NCBI GenBank assembly: GCA_964411985.1
Contig: CAYPNF010000012.1
Coordinates: 1 to 64,000, forward strand
Direction: 5' to 3'
DNA from: CAYPNF01 sp964411985
GTDB lineage: Bacteria; Verrucomicrobiota; Verrucomicrobiia; Limisphaerales; J093
DNA length: 64,000 nt
Program-made: the position numbers and the translations under genes
Shown: positions 34,457 to 44,600 of the stretch, one piece after another
Numbering within the stretch: position 1 is the first letter of the stretch
Layout of the letters: each line of letters opens with the position of its first letter
Notes under the pieces: model-generated
What the model was told of the DNA's origin: nothing
The model's database searches: none
What the model saw: only the letters and a program-made list of their open reading frames with translations

Positions 34457-36271
34457 CTATTGGATCAAACCCAGGGTTGTTCCACTGGGGACTTGTTGTC
34501 CCTGAGTCACATAAAGAGCAACCAGCCTTCCCGAGGCAGGGGCGACAATGGCATTCTCCATTTTCATGGATTCGATGACGAGGATGCAGTCGTTCGTTTT
34601 GACGGAAGATCCCACGGGTTTCTCGATGCGGAGCACGAGGCCCGGTAGCTGGGTCACTACTTTCGTCCCCGCCCCAGCAGGAGCGGCGGTGGCGGAAGCG
34701 GAGGTCTCCGCTGATCCTTCGGCCACTTGCACATCATAGCTGGTTCCGTCCACAACGGCTTTCGCCCCGTCGAGCTTGACGTCGTAGTTCTGGCCATTGA
34801 CGGTGACTTTGTAGACTGCTGGGCCGGAGGGTTTGGGGGTCGAAGCGGCAGCTGGCTTTTCCTCTTTCTTGGGTTCGTTCTTGCGGACGCCGATCGTGCC
34901 CTGGCCTTTCAGGAACGCGATCCCCTTGTCCTCGCAGGAGGCGACGATGAAGAGGTTTTCATCGGTCACCGGAAGGCCTTCCTTCTCGAGAGCCGCTTTC
35001 GCGGGTGCGGTACCCAGTTTGGAGTCTTTCTCCAACGCATCCAAGTGGTTCGCCGTGGGGGCCAGCTTCAGCTGTTCCGCAGCAATCCGCATTACCTCAG
35101 GGTCCGGCGGAACGGGAGTCTTGCCGAAATAACCGAGCACCATTTTTCCGTAGCCTTCCGCAATTTTCTTCCACTTGCCGAAGAGCACGTTATTGAAGGC
35201 TTGTTGAAAGTAGAATTGGGAAACCGGGGTCACGGACGTGCCAAATCCGCCTAGTCTGACCGCTTCCCCCATCGCCGCGATCATCTCGGGGTAGCGATCC
35301 ATCAAGTTATTGTCCCGCAGCATCTGCGTGTTTGCGGTCAGCGCCCCTCCGGGCATCGGGAAGAACGGGATCAGCGGCTCTACCATCGTGGCTTCCGGGG
35401 GCATGAAATAGTCCTTCAGGGCCTCCTTGAGCCGACGCTCGAGTTCAATGACTTTATCAATATTGATATCGAGGGTGTACTCCGTGCCGCGCAGGGCGTG
35501 CCACATCGTGATGACATCCGGCTGGCTCGTGCCCCCTGAAAGCGGGGCGAGCGAAAGGTCAATCTGGTCCGCCCCACCCTCAATGGCCCCTTTGTAAGAG
35601 ACAGTGCCGGTTCCAGCCGTTTCGTGGGAATGGAATACCAGCTTGAGCTTGTTGCCGAGCAGACGCCGGGCCATCTTCATAGCGTCGTGGACCTTTTGCG
35701 GACGGGAAGTGCCCGAGGCGTCTTTGAAGCAGACGGAATCGTACGGCACTCCGGCGTCAAGGATCCTCCGTAGAACTTTCTCGTAGAAATCGACGTCATG
35801 CGCCCCTGTGCAGCCCGGGGGGAGTTCCATGAGCGTGACGACAACTTCGTGCCGTAGCCCGGCCTCCTTGATACATTGGCCACTGTAAATCAGGTTGTTG
35901 ACGTCGTTCAACGCATCAAAATTCCGGATGGTGGTCATGCCGTGCTTCTTGAACGTTTGGGCATGCAACCGGACAATGTCGCGGGGTTGCGCCTTGAGCG
36001 CGACCACGCTGATGCCGCGGGCCAGAGTCTGCAGTTCCACCTCGGGGCCCACTGCCCTGCGAAAATTGTCCATCACATCGAAGGAGTTTTCGCGGGCGTA
36101 GAAGAAAGGTGACTGGAACATGGCCCCGCCGCCTGCCTCCATGTGGTCGATGCCGCATTCCTTGGCGGCATATTCTACCACGGGCAAATAGTCTTTGGAG
36201 AAGACACGGGCTCCGAAAACGGACTGGAAGCCATCCCGGAAGGCGGTGAGCATGAAATGGATCTTTTTCAT
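34457..36271 (-). CDS. oadA: Oxaloacetate decarboxylase alpha subunit-like carboxyltransferase with biotinyl domain
   Basis: A 604-residue protein. The N-terminal TIM barrel (about 1-280) transfers CO2 from a carboxylic acid to biotin; 'FRDGFQS' near residue 11 keeps the metal-binding Asp and the Arg and Gln, 'VCFKDASGTSRP' the active-site Lys, and 'FHSHETAGTGT' the two metal-binding His. The His of the common 'RDAHQS' motif is Phe here. After a conserved carboxylase domain (about 290-450) and an Ala/Pro-rich linker comes the biotin domain with 'ESMKMEN' (Lys about 570). It works with the membrane subunits encoded upstream. Oxaloacetate is the likely substrate, but methylmalonyl-CoA or another acid cannot be excluded. 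Confidence 0.9.
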   Translation of the reverse strand: MKKIHFMLTAFRDGFQSVFGARVFSKDYLPVVEYAAKECGIDHMEAGGGAMFQSPFFYARENSFDVMDNFRRAVGPEVELQTLARGISVVALKAQPRDIVRLHAQTFKKHGMTTIRNFDALNDVNNLIYSGQCIKEAGLRHEVVVTLMELPPGCTGAHDVDFYEKVLRRILDAGVPYDSVCFKDASGTSRPQKVHDAMKMARRLLGNKLKLVFHSHETAGTGTVSYKGAIEGGADQIDLSLAPLSGGTSQPDVITMWHALRGTEYTLDINIDKVIELERRLKEALKDYFMPPEATMVEPLIPFFPMPGGALTANTQMLRDNNLMDRYPEMIAAMGEAVRLGGFGTSVTPVSQFYFQQAFNNVLFGKWKKIAEGYGKMVLGYFGKTPVPPDPEVMRIAAEQLKLAPTANHLDALEKDSKLGTAPAKAALEKEGLPVTDENLFIVASCEDKGIAFLKGQGTIGVRKNEPKKEEKPAAASTPKPSGPAVYKVTVNGQNYDVKLDGAKAVVDGTSYDVQVAEGSAETSASATAAPAGAGTKVVTQLPGLVLRIEKPVGSSVKTNDCILVIESMKMENAIVAPASGRLVALYVTQGQQVPSGTTLGLIQ

Positions 36272-36298
36272 AAGGCAAGGAGGAATGAAAACGCGGGT

Positions 36299-36520
36299 CT
36301 AAAGTTGCTCGTGTTTTGCTTTGGCCGCCGCGATGGCGATGGCGATGGGGCGGAGGTCTTGGGCTTGGGCGGCCGAGGAAGGGGTTGCCGCTGGGGCTTC
36401 GTCATCCGTAAGGTTCAGCTTCTTCACCAGGATTGCCATCATGTGGAAAAGGAAGGCGACGGCAAAGGCGACGACCGTGGTGATGATATAAGTGGATACC
36501 GAGATTTTTAGCGCTTCCAT
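36299..36520 (-). CDS. oadG: Decarboxylase gamma subunit (OadG-like)
   Basis: A 73-residue protein with one N-terminal membrane helix ('STYIITTVVAFAVAFLFHMM') and an Ala/Pro-rich tail, the plan of OadG subunits that tie the alpha subunit to the beta pump and help zinc binding. Sequence similarity in this family is weak, so the call rests on size, topology and position between oadB and oadA. Confidence 0.8.
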   Translation of the reverse strand: MEALKISVSTYIITTVVAFAVAFLFHMMAILVKKLNLTDDEAPAATPSSAAQAQDLRPIAIAIAAAKAKHEQL

Positions 36521-36532
36521 AGGGGAGGAGGT

Positions 36533-37783
36533 TTACTTACTGAGAAGGCTGCAGAAGACACCCGCGATTATCGCGGTTGTGACCACTCCGCAAATGTTCG
36601 CCCCCAAAGCGTACTGCATAATGACCGCTTGAGGATTGGCTTCCGAGACCGCTTTCTGAGCGACCTTGGCGGTGCTGGGCACGCAGCTGACGCCGGCGAT
36701 TCCCACGACTGGGTTGACTTTGCCGCCGGTCACGAAATACATGAAGTATCCACCGATGAGCCCCCCGATTCCGGAGAGCAGCAGGGAGAGCATTCCCAGG
36801 AGCAGAAGCGGAAGCACTTTGGCGTCCAGCACGGTGGTCGCATCGCACAGAATCCCCAGGGTAAGACCCAGGAAGAGCGTGGATCCATAGAGAATTGGAC
36901 CACTGACCAAGTCTTGAAAGGCCTTGATCCCCGACTCCCGGATCACGACCCCGAGGAAGAGACAGAAGATCAGCGGCGCAGCCACCGGGAGCAGGAGGGA
37001 GAGGACCACGCAAGCAACGGACGCAACGGCGAGCTTCTCAAACGAGGTGTACCTCTTCTCCGAAGGCAGAGGCGCCATGGGCAACCCACGCAGTCTGGCG
37101 GGAACCATCAGTTTGATCAGGTAGGGATACCCGCCGTAGGCCAACCCGAGGTAGAGGTAGGCTACAATGGCGATGGGAACAAAGAGTTCCGGAGCCAGTT
37201 TCAGGGAGGTGAAGAGTACCATGGGACCGTCAGCACCCCCAACAATCGAGATGGCAGCCGACTGTTTCACGCTGAAACCCAAAGCGCTGGCGATGGGAAG
37301 GGTCATGATCGTACCGAACTCCGCAAACAGGGCGAGCGTCATGCTCAGGTAAGGTCGGGCCAGCACGAATCCCAGATCCAGCAGCGACCCGATCCCTAGG
37401 AACACCATGCAGGCGATCAGGCCGTTGCTGAAAGTGAAGGTGTAGATGGGCTGAAGCCAATCGATCTGGAGAATCGCCATCAATTCCGCCGCATTCTTGA
37501 CGGTGTCCGTGGGTGACGCGCCGGCTTGGGCCTCGACCATCAGGGTACCGATACCCCCATGCAGATTCAGAGGGTCAAAGTACATCATGCCGGCGTTGAC
37601 GGTCGCCATGCCCAGTCCCATCGGTAACATCAGCAGCGGTTCCAGAACTCCTTTCTTCCCCAGGTACATCAGGATCAGACCGAGAAAAATGAGGCCAATG
37701 CGGGCGAGAGCCAGCTTGCCAGGCATGTCGAACATCGTCGCCACGCCTTGAAAAATCTGGCTGAGTGTGTCCAAGCTAATCAT
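36533..37783 (-). CDS. oadB: Sodium-pumping decarboxylase beta subunit
   Basis: A 416-residue membrane protein with about ten hydrophobic segments. It decarboxylates carboxybiotin and moves Na+ out of the cell. The pump motif 'IVGGADGPMVLFTS' (about 182-195) holds the key Asp, and 'GVSCVPSTAKVAQK' and 'QYALGANICGVV' near the C-terminus are the other conserved regions. It is the first gene of oadB-oadG-oadA, and 12 bases separate it from oadG. The upstream spermidine-synthase-like gene ends 66 bases before it. Confidence 0.95.
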   Translation of the reverse strand: MISLDTLSQIFQGVATMFDMPGKLALARIGLIFLGLILMYLGKKGVLEPLLMLPMGLGMATVNAGMMYFDPLNLHGGIGTLMVEAQAGASPTDTVKNAAELMAILQIDWLQPIYTFTFSNGLIACMVFLGIGSLLDLGFVLARPYLSMTLALFAEFGTIMTLPIASALGFSVKQSAAISIVGGADGPMVLFTSLKLAPELFVPIAIVAYLYLGLAYGGYPYLIKLMVPARLRGLPMAPLPSEKRYTSFEKLAVASVACVVLSLLLPVAAPLIFCLFLGVVIRESGIKAFQDLVSGPILYGSTLFLGLTLGILCDATTVLDAKVLPLLLLGMLSLLLSGIGGLIGGYFMYFVTGGKVNPVVGIAGVSCVPSTAKVAQKAVSEANPQAVIMQYALGANICGVVTTAIIAGVFCSLLSK

Positions 37784-37849
37784 GGGCTGAGTTGGGGAAG
37801 GATTGGAGAATGAAGGAGGATATGAATCCAGTCTTGTCAGGATCGGGCG

Positions 37850-40510
37850 TCACTTGGATTGGAGGTTGTTCTTGCCAAAGAGTTCGTTAAGCATGTTGGT
37901 GGCTAATTGATTCGATGGGAAAGCCTTGCTGAGCTGGGACAATAGATCCTTCGTCTCCGCAGGGTTCGCTTTGGCTTGTCGGACCGCCAGCGTTAGAACA
38001 CGGGTATACCCTGCCGTGAAATCTTCGCTGAGTCGAGCGCTTTCCAGGAACGATTTGACCGCTCCCTTCGGGCTGCCCTCCTTCTCTGCGACCAGGCCGA
38101 GAAGGTAGATATCGCGTGCCGTGAGGCATCTCTGCAGGCGTAGCGATAAGTCCAGGGCTCCCATCAGCGGCCCCAGCTCCTCAGATAGATCCAAACCACG
38201 GTGACTGATCAGTTCGATGAGGCGTCCTTGGGGGGAGGTGTCTCGCTGGAGAGGAAACAGGGGGACCTGGAAGAGAAGGAACGGGCGGTCATCGGTGTTG
38301 GCGACGCCCTCCACCGCCAGTGAACGCAGGCTTCGGGGACCTGCCAGCAGGTGCCCGTAAACCTGGACCACGTTCTGAATCTCCTGAGCGTTGAGTTCGC
38401 TGCCGAGCAGCTCCGGGAGCGGATCGTTCAGCAGTTGGGTCCCGCGCGAGGGGAGCGCTTCCAGGCCCGCCACCAGTCCCACGATGGGTGTATCCAGGTC
38501 GGGAAGAAGGAGGATCGCATAAGCTTCCGGAAACACGTCGAGGTAGGTTCGGACGATGCTTCGGAAGGAGGCGATGTCCAACTGGTGAAGCGGAAGCCAC
38601 TGGCAAAACAGCCCGCGGGGCAGTAGGTGGGCGCGAATGCTCTGAAAATGCTCACGAGTGCAAAGTCGCGCCGCACCGGCTCGCGCTGGGTGGGCTAAAT
38701 CCGCCACAATCACATCATAGGTCTCCTGAGTTTCCTGGACAAAGCGGCGTGGGTCTGCCACGCAGCGCTGCACGCGGGCCTCCTGAACGGGCGGGCGGTT
38801 TGCGGGGCTGAAGAAGCCCTGGAGCGCGGCAATTTCGGAGGATGATTCCAAACCTCGAACGGCGAGGCTCGGGTAAAGTGCGGCCGCTTCCAATCCCATG
38901 CCTGTCGCTGTCCCCAGAAACAGCGCCCTTTTCGGAGCGTGATGCAACAGAAGCGGCAGGTGGGCTCTTCTCCTTTCCGCCTTGGCTAACGAGTCTCCCC
39001 CCAAAGTGAATTGGTTGTTCACCCGCATGAGCCGTTGGTTGTCTTCCGTGATCAGTACCGTTGCAGTGCCATGGAATCCTTCTCGAGTTGCCAGCACGCG
39101 TTCGCCCCGGTTGGGGGAGGACACCCGCAGGTGCCAGATCGAGAGAACTGCGAGCAAGAGCGTCACTCCGGCCAGGAGTTGAGCGCTTAGGCGCCACCGA
39201 GGCACCAGCGCCAGGTATCCCACGCTGACCAGCAATGCTGCGCCGAGGGTTCCGACAGCAGGCGGAAGCAAGACTCCGAAAAGTATTGGGGCCGCCAGGG
39301 TCCCGGCGGTGCTGCATGCCAGGGCATAACCGATCCCTTCCTTCTGGTCTCGGCACCATTGGAGCAAGGCCCCGAAAAGCGCTCCCGCAAGCAGGGAAGA
39401 GGGACCGAAGACAACTGCGGCAGTGAGAGCCTCTGACCAAAAGAAGCCGCCTTTTGAAAAGGGAAGCCCGCGGGTCAAACCCGGCTGCCATTCAGGCAGG
39501 AAAGCAACGGCCACCAGACCCAGCGTGCAGGCCGCCGCCAGCCCTGCCGAGACTGACCCGAAGCGGTCACGGAGCAGATAGTCCCGGAAAAGGTGGTTGG
39601 TGAGCAAAGCGCCCACACCGGTTGACAGCAGGCAGGCAGTCAGAATGGCAGTGTGCGAGTAGACCGTATCGGCGAGGTAATGGTTCAGCAAACGTTCACC
39701 GCAAATGGGGTAGCCCACGCCGAACAGCCCGACCCCTGCCAGGGTAAGTGGCAGGCGAAGTCCTACAATGCCCTTTTCAAGGACGCTGCTTCGTTCTTCC
39801 GCACTCGGGAAAACTCCAAAGAACAGATTCCACAGTCTTCCTCCCTGCTCAACAAACAGCCCTTGCCCGGAGGAATGGGGAAGCACCGCCCAAACCAGGA
39901 TACCCGCGAGGCAACTGGACCCTCCGAAAAGGAGGAGGGAACGTGAGTAGCCGAACTCCGGCACAAGCAGAAGATCGCAGGCGATCGCGCCCACCGCGCC
40001 ACCCAGGATGTTCATGCTGTAGAGCGAACCCGCGCACCTTCCTCCCACAATCAACGGGCTGGCGACTCGTTCCATGGCAGCGAAAAGTCCGCCTCTGGCC
40101 ATTGTGGCCGGGAAGAGGGCCAGAGCTGCCAGAGTCAATGCGACCCCCCAACGCAGCGTTCCCGATGAGTCGACCCTGGTGAAGCTGTGGGTTAGATCCA
40201 TGAACCTGGGGACCAGGAAGACGGAGATCATCGTCCAAAGGCCTGCTGAGATTTCCAGGATCCCGTAGAAGGTTCCCGGACGTCGGGAGGCACTGATTGG
40301 CCGATCTTGTAGCCAGGCTCCCGCTGCAAACCCAGCCCAATGCGCTCCCATCACCCCCAGCACGGTAGCTGCCTCCTGCCCAACGCCAAACTCAAACTGG
40401 CGCAGCCAAATGCGACATGTCCCCAACGTCGCCGCACCGGAGAGGGCGAAGAGGAAGTGGACCAACAGCGCTTTGGTGCGCGAATACATCTCCAGGAGCC
40501 TGCAAAGCAC
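37850..40510 (-). CDS. Membrane-bound spermidine synthase-like protein
   Basis: An 886-residue protein. The N-terminal half (about 1-450) has some 12 membrane segments like an MFS fold; the next part (about 465-700) is a spermidine synthase-type Rossmann domain ('ALFLGTATGMGLEAAALYP', 'YDVIVADLAHPARAG', 'LLPRGLFCQWLPLHQ'). A helical tail follows. In true spermidine synthases the loop before the Rossmann fold reads L-D-G; here it reads 'MRVNNQFTLGGDS', lacking that Asp, so polyamine synthesis is doubtful. Fused MFS/spermidine-synthase proteins are common but mostly uncharacterised. Start GTG 40510 has an upstream 'AAGGG'; ATG 40489 is the alternative. Confidence 0.8.
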   Translation of the reverse strand: MLCRLLEMYSRTKALLVHFLFALSGAATLGTCRIWLRQFEFGVGQEAATVLGVMGAHWAGFAAGAWLQDRPISASRRPGTFYGILEISAGLWTMISVFLVPRFMDLTHSFTRVDSSGTLRWGVALTLAALALFPATMARGGLFAAMERVASPLIVGGRCAGSLYSMNILGGAVGAIACDLLLVPEFGYSRSLLLFGGSSCLAGILVWAVLPHSSGQGLFVEQGGRLWNLFFGVFPSAEERSSVLEKGIVGLRLPLTLAGVGLFGVGYPICGERLLNHYLADTVYSHTAILTACLLSTGVGALLTNHLFRDYLLRDRFGSVSAGLAAACTLGLVAVAFLPEWQPGLTRGLPFSKGGFFWSEALTAAVVFGPSSLLAGALFGALLQWCRDQKEGIGYALACSTAGTLAAPILFGVLLPPAVGTLGAALLVSVGYLALVPRWRLSAQLLAGVTLLLAVLSIWHLRVSSPNRGERVLATREGFHGTATVLITEDNQRLMRVNNQFTLGGDSLAKAERRRAHLPLLLHHAPKRALFLGTATGMGLEAAALYPSLAVRGLESSSEIAALQGFFSPANRPPVQEARVQRCVADPRRFVQETQETYDVIVADLAHPARAGAARLCTREHFQSIRAHLLPRGLFCQWLPLHQLDIASFRSIVRTYLDVFPEAYAILLLPDLDTPIVGLVAGLEALPSRGTQLLNDPLPELLGSELNAQEIQNVVQVYGHLLAGPRSLRSLAVEGVANTDDRPFLLFQVPLFPLQRDTSPQGRLIELISHRGLDLSEELGPLMGALDLSLRLQRCLTARDIYLLGLVAEKEGSPKGAVKSFLESARLSEDFTAGYTRVLTLAVRQAKANPAETKDLLSQLSKAFPSNQLATNMLNELFGKNNLQSK

Positions 40511-40576
40511 GCCCTAACCCTTGACCGGCCTGGGCGCTGGCGCAGCTGAGAAAACGGCTAGGGACTCGAGTGGCCC

Positions 40577-41458
40577 CTAGAAGCGGATCTGCTCCAGGAA
40601 CTTCAGGCTTTGAGGAATCTGCTCAACCGAACTCGGGGACTCGTCTTCGATGAAGTACCATCGCACTCCCGCCTTCTTGGCAGCCTTGAGAATCGCGGGC
40701 ATGTCCATTTGGCCGGTTCCAAGGGCGACGTCGTTGGCGACGTCCGTGCCCCCGCTGAGGCTACCGGTCGCCACCCCTTTCTTGAGGTCCTTCAGATGCA
40801 TCAACTCCCATCGCTTGCCGTACTTGTTCAAGAGGGCGACTGGATCCTGCGCCGGGAATACCACCCAGAAGATGTCCATTTCATAGCGGACGAACTCCGG
40901 TTTGGTTTCGGCCATCATGAGGTCCATGAGCGTGCCCGTGCCATGGGAAGCGAATTCATACCCATGCTGGTGGTAGAAGAACTTGATCTTCGACTTGGCC
41001 AGGACCTCCCCGGCCTTGTTGAAAACGGCAATTGCCTCCCGGCACTTGGCTTCGTCGAACCCTTTCTCATGGGGAATCCAGGCGCACCCGGCGTACATCA
41101 AGCCCAATTCCTTTGCCTCCTTTGCCACTCCTTCCGGGTCTTTCTGGTACCGTTCGTAGGGGAAATGGCCTGCAATGGCTTTGATTCCCCGGTTCTCCAG
41201 GGCTTCCAGGAACTTCGCAGCCGGCTGGTCATAGGTTCCGGCGAGTTCGGCATAGCGAAAACCAAACTTCTTCACCAAATCAAGGGTGCCGGGCACGTCT
41301 TTGGCGAATTGGTTCCGAAGACTGTAGAGTTGGAGTCCAAGTGGACCCTGGAAATCCGGGCCGATACCTGGCTTGGGAGATTCCGCGCTGAAGTTGGTCA
41401 CGGGGGTACACATGAGAGCGACGCAAAGGAAGAGCAGGTTTCGAGTTTTGAGTTGCAT
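40577..41458 (-). CDS. Exported sugar phosphate isomerase/epimerase-like TIM barrel protein
   Basis: About 293 residues from the ATG at 41458, with a signal peptide ('LLFLCVALMCTPVTNFS'). The rest is an AP-endonuclease-2/xylose isomerase-like barrel: 'LGLQLYSLRNQFAKD', 'GFRYAELAGTYDQPA', 'KFFYHQHGYEF', 'RYEMDIFWVV', 'LMHLKDLKKG', 'FIEDESPS'. The Glu, His, Asp and Glu in these segments match the metal-site pattern of the family. Exported members are frequent in Verrucomicrobia and Planctomycetes, often with Gfo/Idh/MocA proteins, and may epimerise or oxidise-and-isomerise sugars. Substrate unknown. Confidence 0.88.
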   Translation of the reverse strand: MQLKTRNLLFLCVALMCTPVTNFSAESPKPGIGPDFQGPLGLQLYSLRNQFAKDVPGTLDLVKKFGFRYAELAGTYDQPAAKFLEALENRGIKAIAGHFPYERYQKDPEGVAKEAKELGLMYAGCAWIPHEKGFDEAKCREAIAVFNKAGEVLAKSKIKFFYHQHGYEFASHGTGTLMDLMMAETKPEFVRYEMDIFWVVFPAQDPVALLNKYGKRWELMHLKDLKKGVATGSLSGGTDVANDVALGTGQMDMPAILKAAKKAGVRWYFIEDESPSSVEQIPQSLKFLEQIRF

Positions 41459-41659
41459 GCGGGGAGTGTAATGGGGAGGGGCGAAAACCGCCAATTCTTT
41501 CGGCAGTAGGAGAGTTGGTGGGAAGAAAGGTACCGGGACAGCCTGGGCTAGTCGAAGACACCTACGGGAATAAAATCAGTAATTCTGTACTGACCCCATA
41601 ATTCGTCCGCGAAGAATCCCGAAAGGTACCTTCCCGCGAGTTCACTCTTTAAGTCACTT

Positions 41660-44600
41660 TTACTTCGTCTCCACGATACGGAGAAGTCCGTTGATGGTAA
41701 ATGGCTTCTGGAGGAAGTTGACCCCCTCCTTCACTTCGAGGTTCATGCCCACCAAATCCGCGCTGTAGCCGCTGCAATAAATGACCTTCAATGTGGGTTT
41801 CTTCTCGAGAAGGCGGGCTGCCAACTCAGCGCCCGAAACCCCGTCGGGCATGACCATGTCCGTGAAAAGCAAATCGATGTTGCCTTGGTGCTCCTCCCAG
41901 ATTCGAAGGGCCTCGGCGCCTGATTTGGTGGGCAGCACTTCGTAGCCTTGCCTGCACAGAACCCGCATCACCATGGAACGAACTCCCGGTTCGTCCTCCG
42001 CCAGGAGAACCTTGCAGTTCCGGCCCCGCTGGGGGGGCGGCTGTGCTCCGCTTTCGGGCCCTGCGGAAGCGGTCCCCTCCGCTGGCAGATAGACGTCGAA
42101 AACAGAGCCTCGCCCGAGGTCGCTACTCACCTGGATCCAGCCGCCATGCTGTTGAAGGATCCCATGCACGGTGGCAAGCCCCAGCCCGGTCCCTTTCCCC
42201 ACCTCCTTTGTGGTGAAAAACGGGTCAAAGATCTTCGCCATTACCTCCGGGCTCATCCCGGTACCCGTGTCTGCTACCGTGAGTCCAACATAGGTGCCCG
42301 GTTCTGCTTCAGGATGCTTGCGAGCCTGCTCCGCGTCGAGCGTGACGAGGCGGGTACGGAAGGTCAATGTGCCCCCCTCAGGCATGGCATCGCGTGCGTT
42401 CACCGCCAGGTTGACGATGACTTGTTCGATCATGCCTTGATCCGCCATCACTGTTGGGAGCTTCGGCACACAGGCCAGATTCAGATCGATGTGAGCCCCA
42501 AGGAGTCTCTGCAGCATCTTCACCAGGTTCGTGATGACCTGGTTCAGGTCCAACGGCCGCGGCTGGATCATCTGCCGACGTCCAAATGCAAGCAGTTGGC
42601 GCGTGAGGTCCGCCGCCCGCTGAGCGGAAGTGCAGATCTCGAGGGCGGATTCAGTGGCATCGGGGGGCAGGCCGGATTCCGTATGGAGCAGGGTGGCATG
42701 GCCTTGGATGACTGTGAGTAGGTTGTTGAAGTCGTGGGCCACCCCTGCCGCGAGCTGCCCCACGGACTCCATCTTCTGCGCTTGGCGCAGCCGCATCTCC
42801 AGGTCGCGGCGTTCCGTGATATCCTCCTGATTCACCAGAAGGCGGGTGATTTCACCTTTCTCATTCCGAATCGGGCAGATGTGGTTGTAGATCCAGTAGA
42901 GACTGCCATCCTTCCGGAGGTTGCGCTGTTCACCGTGCCATTCCTCCCCGCCGCTGATCCGTTTCCACAGTTCAGAGCGTGGTACGGAAAGGCTGCTGTC
43001 GTCCGCCATCACCAGAGTCCTCTTGCCTTGTACCTCCTCCAGCGTGTAGCCGCTGAGTTCAGTGAACTTTCGGTTGGCATACTCAATGTTGCCTGTTGTG
43101 TCGGTGATCAGAATCGCCGTCGGGCTCTGCTCCACGAGCAGTCGGTAGCGGGCCTCCAGGGCCGCCTCCCGTTCGAGGCGCTCCCGGATCTGAGCGGTCT
43201 GCATACTCACCCGCCGACGCAGGGCAGTAACCCAGATGAGTGTTGCCAGCACGCCGCAGCCCAGTGCGCCGGCAATTCCCAAAGCAATCCTGGCGGTCAG
43301 CAGTGGCGGCCTTTTCAGCACTTGGATGTCATCAGGCGATCGCACCAGCAACCGGAAGGATCTGGCCTGCCCCTGGTCTCCCGCATTGACGAAGCAAACG
43401 CCTCGAATCCGAAGGATCGTTCCCGCTGGGAGCGGTGGGAGCCTCAGGGACGCCTCGGAGGCTTCCAGAGAAGCGGTCAGCAGAACCGAACCTGAATCCA
43501 ACAGCAAGTCGGGCGCCTTCGATGGGATGACGGTTTCCAGTAATCGAGCATCCAATTCAACTAATTCAGAGTGGTTGGTGCCTTGCAGGAGTCGCTCAGC
43601 CGTCAACCTCTTCGGCTCCAATGGGGCCACTTGCCTTATGACCTGGATGCGTGCCCGGCTCAGGATGGGGCGGTAATCACCCCGCCCCCGAAAACCCACT
43701 GCTTCAACCTCCGCACCCACAGTGGCGGAGTTCGTCTCGTCGGTGGAGACGAACAGCCCTCCTGTGGAATCCTGGAGGATCACAGCTGAGCCGGGGCGAT
43801 TCAACGTGACCACCCCGCGGACCTTGACCGGGCTGGATTGCAGCTGGGAAGCACGAGTCCTGACAAACTCCAGAATGGAGTACTCCCTGGCGGTGGCGAA
43901 CACCTCCTCACTCCGTCGGAGGGTTTTGAGCTTGGTTTCGTCTGGGACGTTCACTCCGTAGGTATTGAAGCCTCCTGCATCGGTGGATACGACCCTCGCC
44001 ACACCTTGCAGAGAGACGACAGCCCCAATCAGGTTGGTAGCGAGGGAGGGCGTCTCGAGGAGCGCCAGAATGCAGGGGAAAGCCCCTTCCGCGTTGGCTA
44101 CGTCGAACTCGAGACGAGCCCCTGCACGTCTGGTCCATCGCACAATGCCTTCCAGCTTTACCCATGAGCAATCGTTGTCCCCTTCTCGCCCCCGCTCGAG
44201 GTTGAGCGTCTTCGGAGACGGAAGAGCGCCCTCTCCAAGAACTCGAAAAGTCGGCTTAACTACCATCGGCAGATACCCGCCTCGGTGAGTCACTCCGGTG
44301 ACCTCCACCCGCTGGCCGACTCTCATTGGGGGCGCGGGACTCTGGGTCTCGACGTACACGGCCCCTGAATCGTCCTGCACAAAGGCCCCTCGCCACGCCC
44401 GGTCGTAGAAGGTTAGTACCCCGGTGATCGCTACCGGAATCCCCAGTCCAGCCTCTTCCTGGCTCAAGGCGTGGATCTTGCCAATCTGCTCAATGGTCGC
44501 CAGATTGCGATTCGTGGCGGGGGCGGGAGCATTTGGCACAGGGAGAACCGGGCTCTTTCCTACGCGTCGAATGAACCCGTCCTCCATCCACCGTTCTCCC

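Noticed and set aside
37800..37900. 'GAAGGAGGATATG' on the plus strand as start of a small gene
   Set aside because: It gives a frame of about 22 codons overlapping the end of a confirmed minus-strand gene.
41459..41659. Repeated 'GAAAGGTACC' motif (near 41525 and 41620) as possible insertion sequence ends
   Set aside because: The matching part is too short and its flanks do not pair; no transposase nearby.
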